Source: Bacteroidota bacterium | GTDB lineage: Bacteria; Bacteroidota; Bacteroidia; NS11-12g; UBA955 | Assembly (NCBI GenBank): GCA_027488495.1 | Contig: JAIYBO010000149.1 | Location: 1-10,498 of the forward strand | Length of the DNA stretch: 10,498 nt | Direction: 5' to 3' | Part shown: in pieces, positions 1-5,720 of the stretch | Layout: the number at the start of each line of letters is the position of its first letter | Numbering within the stretch: position 1 is the stretch's first letter | The notes under the pieces: generated by a model | What the model saw: the letters and a program-made list of their open reading frames with translations, nothing else | What the model was told of the DNA's origin: nothing | Database searches by the model: none | Position numbers and translations under genes: made by a program

Positions 1-13
1 ATTAGGTTTCCTA

Positions 14-52
14 CTCGTGACCCCTTCTCAAAAATCAAAAAGGGGTCACGAG
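14..52. repeat. 13-bp perfect inverted repeat at the left end
   Basis: The arms CTCGTGACCCCTT (14-26) and AAGGGGTCACGAG (40-52) are perfect reverse complements separated by a 13-nt A-rich loop. No T-run follows the stem on either strand, so it is a poor candidate for an intrinsic terminator. It lies about 50 bp upstream of the candidate int promoter. That position suits a recombinase core-type site, an operator, or the junction of the element with the chromosome. Tyrosine recombinase core sites are inverted repeats, but their usual spacer is 5-8 bp, so the assignment as an att core is inference. Confidence 0.6.
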
Positions 53-57
53 CAAAC

Positions 58-72
58 GAACAAATACGAACA
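58..72. repeat. 15-bp direct repeat, left copy (upstream of int)
   Basis: GAACAAATACGAACA occurs here and again, identically, at 1445-1459. The pair brackets the int promoter, gene and terminator. This copy contains two ACGAACA units whose starts are 10 bp apart (56-62 and 66-72), about one helical turn. That spacing suggests a protein bound to one face of the DNA, such as the integrase arm-binding domain or a repressor. The function is inferred; the repeat itself is read directly. Confidence 0.6.
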
Positions 73-101
73 CAATCGGACTGAAAATCAACAAGATAAG
101 C

Positions 102-132
102 TTGATTTAGCCGAGGGGTAAACGTAGTTTTG
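102..132 (+). promoter_or_regulatory. Candidate promoter of int
   Basis: TTG at 102-104 is followed after 20 bp by TAGTTTTG (125-132). The second element matches the Bacteroidota -7 consensus TAnnTTTG exactly, and the spacing falls in the usual 17-23 bp range. Transcription would start near 137-140, giving a leader of about 35 nt before the ATG at 173. No start site has been mapped, so this is a motif call. Confidence 0.5.
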
Positions 133-172
133 TAATCAAAATGGGGGGCACAATTAAACACAATTGCGCCAT

Positions 173-1411
173 ATGTCGTCAAAATCAACATTCAGTCTGG
201 TGTTCTACATCAACCGGACAAAAGAAAAGAAGAATGGGGAATGCCCCGTGATGCTCCGTATTACCATAAACGGTAATGCTGTAGCACTCAGATTAAAACG
301 CTTCATTGAACCCGACCAGTGGGATCCAGTGAGGTATCAAATGAAAGGCCGAACATCCAAAGCCAAAGTCTTTAATGACTACTTGGAAGCGATACGTGTT
401 CGTGCCCATCAGAAGTACAATGACCTTCTGAAGCAAAAGGAGGAAGTTTTGGCTTCCGACCTAAGAGATGCTATACTAGGCATCAACAAGGCTAAGGCCA
501 AAATGATTATCGAAGTCTGGGATGAGTACATCCGCAGCTTGAAATTGCTCATTGGCAAAGAAACCTCCTATGCTACCTACCAAAAGAACATGACGGCCCG
601 TAATCACTTTCAGAGCTTTCTGATTAAACACTACCGATCCGACGATGTCTCACTCAAATCCGTTGACAATTACATGATTAATCAGCTGTCTTTGTACCTG
701 AAAACAGAAAAAAGATGCAATTTCAACACGACCAACAAGTTTTTGCAAAACGTCAAGAAGATTACCACCATGGCCATTCGGCACGGTTGGTTGTCGAAGG
801 ATCCATTTTCCGGAATCAGTTTAGGCATGAAGGAGGTGATTCGCCCATATTTAACCGAGGAAGAGTTAAAGAGGTTAATGGAATTCCAGTCCCCATTTGA
901 GCGATTAATTCGGGTTAGAAACTTCTTTGTATTCTCATGTTTTACCGGACTTGCTTACATCGATGTAAAGCAATTGAAAAAGTGTGAAATAATTTACCAT
1001 GAGGAAAAGTATTGGATCCGTACACAACGTCAGAAAACGGGAGGTCAAGCCAATATCCCCTTACTGAATGTTCCAATGGAAATCATAAGGAATTACAGCA
1101 ATCTAGAGGCGCTAAATCCCGAGGATTGTGTCATTCCAATCTTGACCAATCAAAAGATCAATGCCTATCTTAAAGAGCTGGCTGATTTGTGTGGCATCTC
1201 AAAGGTTTTGTCATTTCACATAGCAAGACACACTTTCGCTACAACCGTAACCATGATGAATGGGGTTCCGATTGAAACGGTTAGTAGGATGCTTGGCCAT
1301 AAAAACATCAAAAGTACCCAGCACTATGCCCGAATTGTCGACCAAAAGGTTGGCGAGGACATGGAACTACTCTCGCGAAGATTAGGAACCAGATTGGCAC
1401 TAGCAAAATAA
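173..1411 (+). CDS. Tyrosine recombinase / integrase, Bacteroidota mobile-element type
   Basis: The product (412 aa) is a site-specific recombinase predicted to integrate and excise the element. Residues 1-90 form the arm DNA-binding domain, with the typical opening of a beta-stranded NG-E-P-V region. About 110-210 is the SAM-like core-binding domain, and 225-400 is the catalytic domain. Visible catalytic residues are Lys288 in a beta-hairpin, His349-x-x-Arg352 (HIARH), His376 in LGHKN and the nucleophile Tyr385 in TQHYAR. The first conserved Arg is replaced by Ala261 (TGLAYID); loss of this Arg is known for IntDOT and many relatives, so it does not by itself mean inactivity. I chose the ATG at 173; an in-frame TTG at 164 would add only three residues. 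The gene has its own candidate promoter upstream and a strong terminator directly after its stop, so it seems to be a separate transcription unit from the genes that follow. Confidence 0.93.
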   Translation: MSSKSTFSLVFYINRTKEKKNGECPVMLRITINGNAVALRLKRFIEPDQWDPVRYQMKGRTSKAKVFNDYLEAIRVRAHQKYNDLLKQKEEVLASDLRDAILGINKAKAKMIIEVWDEYIRSLKLLIGKETSYATYQKNMTARNHFQSFLIKHYRSDDVSLKSVDNYMINQLSLYLKTEKRCNFNTTNKFLQNVKKITTMAIRHGWLSKDPFSGISLGMKEVIRPYLTEEELKRLMEFQSPFERLIRVRNFFVFSCFTGLAYIDVKQLKKCEIIYHEEKYWIRTQRQKTGGQANIPLLNVPMEIIRNYSNLEALNPEDCVIPILTNQKINAYLKELADLCGISKVLSFHIARHTFATTVTMMNGVPIETVSRMLGHKNIKSTQHYARIVDQKVGEDMELLSRRLGTRLALAK

Positions 1412-1415
1412 AACG

Positions 1416-1442
1416 AAGCCCCGGGATGACCGGGGCTTTTTT
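1416..1442 (+). terminator. Intrinsic terminator of int
   Basis: AAGCCCCGG (1416-1424) and CCGGGGCTT (1430-1438) form a perfect 9-bp GC-rich stem with a 5-nt loop (GATGA), followed by six T (1437-1442). It begins 5 nt after the int stop codon, and separates int from the DUF4248 gene 26 nt further on. Confidence 0.9.
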
Positions 1443-1444
1443 GT

Positions 1445-1459
1445 GAACAAATACGAACA
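1445..1459. repeat. 15-bp direct repeat, right copy (downstream of int)
   Basis: An identical copy of GAACAAATACGAACA at 58-72. It fills most of the short gap between the int terminator and the start codon of the DUF4248 gene (1468). The two GAACA units inside it are again 10 bp apart. Because the gap is so short, a protein bound here could also block or control expression of the next gene. Confidence 0.6.
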
Positions 1460-1467
1460 AAAATGAA

Positions 1468-1689
1468 ATGGAAAAAGAATTTGTAATACGATCATACAGC
1501 TACTGTGAGCTCGCCATGCTTTACTTCCCCAACAGTACAAAGAAAAATGCCAGTGCGCAATTGGGAAAATGGATACGTGAGAATGAGAAACTACAAAGTC
1601 AATGGTTAGAATTGGGTTTTAAACCGAGAAAGAAACTACTTACCCCTATCCAGGTTAAAATGATCATAGATGTTTTTGGTGAGCCTTGA
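1468..1689 (+). CDS. DUF4248 family small protein
   Basis: This 73-aa protein fits the DUF4248 pattern throughout: an N-terminal RSYSYCELAMLYFP stretch, then the A-x-x-x-L-x-x-WI region (Ala28 to Ile35) and a C-terminal TPIQVKMIIDVFGEP. The family is confined to Bacteroidota, is usually 65-90 aa, is often found on mobile elements and has no established function. The layout of short helices ending in a possible DNA-binding turn is compatible with a small regulatory or nucleic-acid-binding protein, but that is inference. It sits only 26 nt after the int terminator, and I see no convincing promoter in the gap, so its transcription start is unclear. No signal peptide or membrane segment is visible. 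Confidence 0.85.
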   Translation: MEKEFVIRSYSYCELAMLYFPNSTKKNASAQLGKWIRENEKLQSQWLELGFKPRKKLLTPIQVKMIIDVFGEP

Positions 1690-1824
1690 ACAATGGACGC
1701 CTTGCATTATTTCATTGTTGTAAGAATTCTCCTCGGTTTTCTGGACATTGCAAATTCAATGTTTTACTAGACACACAACCACCTATCAATCACAATCGAT
1801 CTGGTAAAAAGGTATTGGAAAATC

Positions 1825-1894
1825 TGGCAATTTTTAAAATCATATATCTATGGCAATTTGGCAATGGTATATATATATCCATTGCCAATTGCCA
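1825..1894. repeat. TGGCAA motif cluster with a TA-loop palindrome
   Basis: TGGCAATTTGGCAATGG (1851-1867) pairs with CCATTGCCAATTGCCA (1879-1894) with one bulged T, around an 11-nt alternating TA loop (1868-1878). A further TGGCAATTT lies at 1825-1833, identical to 1851-1859. In all there are three direct and two inverted copies of TGGCAA within 70 bp. No T-run follows the stem, so a terminator is unlikely. An operator with several half-sites upstream of the rteC promoter is the simplest reading; the binding protein is unknown. Confidence 0.55.
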
Positions 1895-1936
1895 AACAGT
1901 GATTTTACCCATTTTGAGAACAATTCATTTCACTGC

Positions 1937-1968
1937 TTTGGTCAAATTTGATGCTATGTGTAAATTAG
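1937..1968 (+). promoter_or_regulatory. Candidate promoter of the rteC-like gene
   Basis: TTTG (1937-1940) is followed after 20 bp by TAAATTAG (1961-1968), which has one mismatch to the Bacteroidota -7 motif TAnnTTTG. This would place transcription start about 15-20 nt before the ATG at 1993. It lies 42 bp downstream of the TGGCAA palindrome, a suitable spacing for regulation by an upstream-bound protein. The call rests on motif and position only. Confidence 0.35.
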
Positions 1969-1992
1969 TTGAAACTACAAATTCAATACGTC

Positions 1993-2833
1993 ATGAGCCC
2001 AACTTTAAACACTGCTTTGGACCAAGTTAAAATGGCAAGAGTTCAAGTTTTTCCTCGATCTGTGAGAAAACAAATCAATCTTTTCGAGGATGACATTTCC
2101 GCTGAAATCACTTTTAACGGGTACAACGATCAAATTAAATACCAGCAACACCTAGAGTCCTTGTATATTGCCTGCAAACACGAAATTGGACATGAAGTCA
2201 ATCTGCGACTAAACCAGCTAGATGAACTAAAGCGCCAATTTGATTTGGCCAAATATGAAGTCAGGGAGTTCCGACAATGGTATTTCCCCAAAAACGATAT
2301 AGACACATTATTTCTTCGAGTGGAGTTTGTGAAATCACCACGAATCGAACACATCCATGCTGATGGTATAAAAAAAAATCCTCAGCTATTTCCAGGTTCA
2401 ACTACGACATCTCGAATTACTTGAGCAGCTATTTCAGCATCGAATCTCACACATAGAGCGATTTTTCACTACTTACAAGTCAACTTCGCCTATCTCCTTA
2501 CCTACCCCTCAAGAGCTTCGAGAACAAGAAACAGGTCAACTAAATCTATTTCCCACTGGCAGTCCTAATACATTGCTTCGATGGCAAAAAGAAAAAGTTG
2601 ACTTTGTAGAATTGTTTGTATCTGTCTATGAAAGCAATTCAGTAAAGACAATCAGTGGTCAAAAACTATCCAAAAAGGATTTCTTTGAAGCATTAAAGTG
2701 GTTTTTTAACATTAAAATTGGTCATTTACATGGCACCCTTAATGCGGCAAAATCCCGGAAAATCGAAAAAGGCAGTCCTTATTTGAATGAATTGGTTCGG
2801 ACTTTTTCAGAGTACTCTGAGCGTGGACTCTGA
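1993..2833 (+). pseudogene. RteC-family regulator, interrupted by a +1 frameshift
   Basis: Two consecutive reading frames together encode one RteC-like protein. The first (ATG 1993) runs to a stop at 2422-2424. The second is open from 2372 to the stop at 2831-2833. Joining them by dropping one A in the A9 run (2370-2378) gives a continuous 279-aa protein, reading DGIKKILSYF across the joint; this length is usual for the family. The second frame has the conserved C-terminal RteC block: a RWQKEKVDFVELF helix, then LSKKDFFEALKWFFNIKIG and a final K-x-R-K-x-x-x-x-x-YL-x-EL region. RteC of CTnDOT activates excision genes in Bacteroides, and here the gene lies directly before the excisionase-type gene, as expected. 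The TTG at 1969 was rejected as start. The frameshift may be a true disabling mutation, a sequencing error in the homopolymer, or a slippage site; I cannot tell which. Confidence 0.8.
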
Positions 2834-2920
2834 AAAAATCTTATTCAACTTGAATTCAACTACAATAAGGAAATTTTGTTAAGTCGGTAGCCTTGCACTC
2901 GAAAACAAATCGATGTGCGT

Positions 2921-3232
2921 ATGTGTCAACCGAACGAAATCAAATCAGATGACAAGAAAATTCTAGAGCTCCAGGAAAAACTAAATCAGCTGGAGAAGCG
3001 CCTGAATCAATTGATTGCAAAGGTCACAACTGAGATTAAAGATGAAGACCGATATCTGGACGTAGCCAGTGCTTGTCGCATTTTGGAGTGTGGCAAGACA
3101 TTGATTTACGAACTCATGAATTCTGGTGAATTAGCCTACACCCAAGTAGGCCGCCAAAGGCGGATCCTACTATCTGATATCCGCAAGTATGGTAAGAAGA
3201 ACTACAACCCTACAAAACCATCCATTTTTTGA
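2921..3232 (+). CDS. Excisionase-type helix-turn-helix DNA-binding protein
   Basis: A 103-aa protein in two parts. About residues 12-36 are a charged, Leu-rich coiled coil (LQEKLNQLEKRLNQLIAKV), probably for dimerisation. About 45-90 are a MerR/Xis-like winged helix (HTH_17 type): YLDVASACRILECGKTLIYELMNSG, then a basic wing with VGRQRRI and a closing helix. Proteins of this build stand next to integrases in Bacteroidota elements and act as excision factors or repressors; which of the two applies here is inference. I chose the ATG at 2921; a GTG two codons upstream (2915) is possible. It ends 22 nt before the primase-helicase gene, so the two are probably co-transcribed. No clear promoter motif was found in the 87 nt after the rteC-like gene. 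Confidence 0.8.
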   Translation: MCQPNEIKSDDKKILELQEKLNQLEKRLNQLIAKVTTEIKDEDRYLDVASACRILECGKTLIYELMNSGELAYTQVGRQRRILLSDIRKYGKKNYNPTKPSIF

Positions 3233-3254
3233 ATTTTTAAATTAATCAAACACC

Positions 3255-5330
3255 ATGTCATTAACAAAAGAAGCAGTTCTAAACGCAACCAATAAAGGCC
3301 TAGATGTATTTAAACACTATTTAGGCAGTAGATTTACGAAAGTTGGCAAATCCTTTCGTAGCCCTTTCTACAAAGACAATAGAGCTTCATGTTATGTTTA
3401 TTTTGACAACAAGTCCGGGATCTATAAATTCAAAGATTTCGGCGATTCGGAGTACAGTGGTGATTGTTTCTTCATGGTGGGCAAAATCTTTGCTTTGGGC
3501 TGTGAAGATCGCACTGAATTTATACGGATTTTGGAGATCATCGATGGAGAACTTTACTTGAATCTATCAGAGAATCAGCAAAAAGTTGACAAGCTCATCA
3601 CAGAGAACAAGGGTGCTATTATAAGAGCCAACAAAACGCCCTCTATTCATGATGGATTTGAAACGGCAAAAGCAAAGATGCCAATTAAGACCAAAGAGTT
3701 CAGTGAGTCAGAATTAGAGTTTTGGCAACAGTATGGCATCAACAACCAAATGCTCCAAAGATTCAATGTTATCTCAATTCACACATTTCATGGAACTACC
3801 AAAGAAGGTAAAGACTACTTGCTACTATTCAGTTCGCATGAACCCATCTTTGGTTACCAAGGCAGAAGGCATACCAAACTTTACATGCCCAATTCAAAAC
3901 TTCGTTTTCTTTATGCTGGTGAGATCACAGAGAACTATGTTTTCGGAATTGAGCAACTACCAGTTCGAGGAGACATCCTCTTCATTACTGGAGGAGAAAA
4001 AGATGTATTGAGCTTGGTGGCCCATGGTTTTAATGCAATTTGCTTGAATAGCGAAACTGCTCACATCCCCAAAAATCTGCTTAGGGGTTTGAGCTACCGT
4101 TTCAAACACATAACCCTACTATACGATGTAGATGAAACGGGATTGAAATCAATGGACAAACTCACGAGTGATCTCAAAAACTATTCGCTTAAAAGCCTGA
4201 AGCTCCCATTAACAGGGGACAAATCACAAAAAGACATCTCCGATTTCTTTAAGCTGGGTCATACCGCCGATGATTTGATGATGCTGTTCGTGGAAATGCT
4301 CGATCAAATCTATGAAGACACCCTGTCAGTCATGCGTAGCTGTGAAATTGATTTTGATAAACCGCCAAAGGCACCGGAACCGGTGATTACAATAAACGAT
4401 GTTACAATAGGCTCCCCAGGAAATCTGCTTTGCGTATCAGGATCAGAGGGAAGCGGAAAAACAAACTACCTGGGTGGAATCTTATCTGGAGCCATCAAGC
4501 CCGAAGGAATTAATATTGACACACTAGGAACAGCTGTTCAGGAGAACATAGGCCAAAAGGCCGTTCTGCTGTATGATACTGAGCAGTCAGAGTATCAGTT
4601 GTATAAAAATCTTACTTACATCATGAAACGATCAACCCTTGAAAAACCTCCTGCTTGGTTTAAGGCTTTTTGTCTAGTTGGTATTTCTCGGAATGAACGG
4701 ATGAATCTCATTTTAGAATCAATGGATCGGTTTTATTACGAATATGGTGGGATTCATCTGATGGTGATTGATGGGATTGCCGATTTATTGGGTGGTGTAA
4801 ATGATGAAGAAAGCTCCGTCAAGCTTATCGAAGAGCTGTTTCGTCTAGCGGCCATCTATAACACTTGTATTGTTTGTGTACTTCACATGGCTCCTTCAGG
4901 AATGAAGCTCCGCGGGCACCTTGGCTCAGAGGTACAACGGAAAGCAGCAGGTATTGTCTTGATCGAAAAGGACGATAATAACCGTTGCAGTGTTGTAAAA
5001 GCACTTAAAGTTCGTGATGGTTCGCCTCTGGATGTTCCCATAATCCAATTTGGATGGGATAATCAAGAAGGCCGACACGTATTCATGGGTGAAAAGAGCA
5101 AAGAGGACTCTGAAACAAGAAAAAAAAATGACCTCACTGAAGTGGCCCGTGAGATTTTCAGTATTAAGTCATCAATGACTATGGTCGAACTCACCCAATG
5201 CATTATGGAAGCCATGGATGTAAAGGATAGAATGGCGCGTAACTACATCAAATACATGAAAGACACCTGCATCATTGAGAAAAGTGCCATAAATGGTGCT
5301 GAATTAACCTTGGTAGAGCTGCCTTTTTAA
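3255..5330 (+). CDS. Toprim and RecA-like ATPase protein (primase-helicase type)
   Basis: A 691-aa replication protein with three regions. Residues 1-100 resemble the N-terminal module of primase-helicases (SPFYKDNRASCYVYF, then KFKDFGDSEYSGDCFF). About 225-335 are a Toprim domain: the acidic motif TGGEKD (Glu248), LLYDVDETG (Asp291, Asp293) and KDISDFF. About 380-605 are a RecA/DnaB-like ATPase: Walker A GSEGSGKT (396-403), LLYDTEQSE near 438-445 and Walker B HLMVIDG (Asp506), followed by a LHM-x-P-x-G and RGHLGSE stretch. About 625-680 look like a winged helix. Toprim plus RecA-like ATPase proteins of this kind are common on Bacteroidota plasmids and integrative elements, where they are thought to prime and unwind DNA during replication. 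It starts 22 nt after the HTH gene and is followed by a strong hairpin terminator, so it is the last gene of its operon. No relaxase gene follows. Confidence 0.85.
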   Translation: MSLTKEAVLNATNKGLDVFKHYLGSRFTKVGKSFRSPFYKDNRASCYVYFDNKSGIYKFKDFGDSEYSGDCFFMVGKIFALGCEDRTEFIRILEIIDGELYLNLSENQQKVDKLITENKGAIIRANKTPSIHDGFETAKAKMPIKTKEFSESELEFWQQYGINNQMLQRFNVISIHTFHGTTKEGKDYLLLFSSHEPIFGYQGRRHTKLYMPNSKLRFLYAGEITENYVFGIEQLPVRGDILFITGGEKDVLSLVAHGFNAICLNSETAHIPKNLLRGLSYRFKHITLLYDVDETGLKSMDKLTSDLKNYSLKSLKLPLTGDKSQKDISDFFKLGHTADDLMMLFVEMLDQIYEDTLSVMRSCEIDFDKPPKAPEPVITINDVTIGSPGNLLCVSGSEGSGKTNYLGGILSGAIKPEGINIDTLGTAVQENIGQKAVLLYDTEQSEYQLYKNLTYIMKRSTLEKPPAWFKAFCLVGISRNERMNLILESMDRFYYEYGGIHLMVIDGIADLLGGVNDEESSVKLIEELFRLAAIYNTCIVCVLHMAPSGMKLRGHLGSEVQRKAAGIVLIEKDDNNRCSVVKALKVRDGSPLDVPIIQFGWDNQEGRHVFMGEKSKEDSETRKKNDLTEVAREIFSIKSSMTMVELTQCIMEAMDVKDRMARNYIKYMKDTCIIEKSAINGAELTLVELPF

Positions 5331-5720
5331 AGATATTTCACTGATTTTCCAGTGAAAATGCCGGTTTCTCCCCCCATTTTCCGGTAAAAGTCCCACGGTT
5401 TTACTGTGGGACTTTTAATTTTACCGTGGTTTAACTGAAATACCACATAATTTAACTTGAATTGGCAGAAAAGTTACCGCAACACAGACAAAACACTGTA
5501 CATAAACACTTCGATGCTCCTAGTTGACTCTGACTCTGTTGGAGCATATTAAAAACACAATATTCACAACTTCTCAAAGTCCAGTTTATATCTAAAATTT
5601 ACTTTTGCCTGTATAACTCTATTTTTTGCCGAAAAACCGGGGTGAAGTTTCAGATTTTTCCATTGACAACAACATAAAAGCATCGAGCCGTTTCAGTTGA
5701 CGGTTAGTGATTTGCTTTCA
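5331..5720. other. 390-bp intergenic region between convergent genes
   Basis: I see no credible gene here on either strand. It separates the element module (+) from the exported-protein genes (-) and carries several inverted repeats: 5336-5343/5350-5357 (TTTCACTG and its complement), the terminator at 5386-5416, alternative pairings around 5382-5446, and ATGCTCC/GGAGCAT at 5514-5520/5541-5547. A tandem GACTCT pair lies in the loop of the last. The right boundary of the element may fall here, but I found no copy of the 15-bp repeat or of the 13-bp left-end arms. Confidence 0.6.
5386..5416 (+). terminator. Intrinsic terminator of the primase-helicase operon
   Basis: AAAAGTCCCAC (5386-5396) and GTGGGACTTTT (5406-5416) form a perfect 11-bp stem with a 9-nt loop. 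The T-run on the right and the A-run on the left allow termination in both directions, which suits its place between convergent genes. It begins 56 nt after the primase-helicase stop. Further overlapping inverted repeats surround it. Confidence 0.8.

Larger units (their letters stand above)
1690..1992. other. 303-bp non-coding regulatory stretch before rteC-like gene
   Basis: No credible gene is seen here. A reading frame can be drawn from a TTG at 1686 to 2030, but it resembles no known protein and runs into the next gene. The stretch is AT-rich and holds a cluster of TGGCAA motifs with a palindrome (1851-1894) and a candidate promoter (1937-1968). Its length and contents suggest control of the rteC-like gene rather than coding. 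Confidence 0.6.

Noticed and set aside
40..52. GGGGTCACGAG resembles the 5' strand of a tRNA T-arm, so a tRNA attachment site was considered
   Set aside because: The following bases are not the TTCGAAT loop and no matching 3' strand or acceptor stem is present. The motif is explained by the inverted repeat.
1686..2030. A 114-codon open frame on + between the DUF4248 and rteC-like genes
   Set aside because: It starts with a TTG overlapping a stop codon, runs through the TGGCAA palindrome and the rteC promoter, overlaps the rteC start and has no recognisable protein features.
5514..5547. ATGCTCC/GGAGCAT hairpin as a terminator for the minus-strand chimeric gene
   Set aside because: The stem is only 7 bp with a 20-nt loop and has no T-run on either strand. 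It is noted as an inverted repeat only.
5630..5720. Search for a right attachment site matching the left end
   Set aside because: CCGGGGTGAAGTTT and nearby words resemble parts of 111-132 only loosely. No shared stretch long enough to call a repeat was found.
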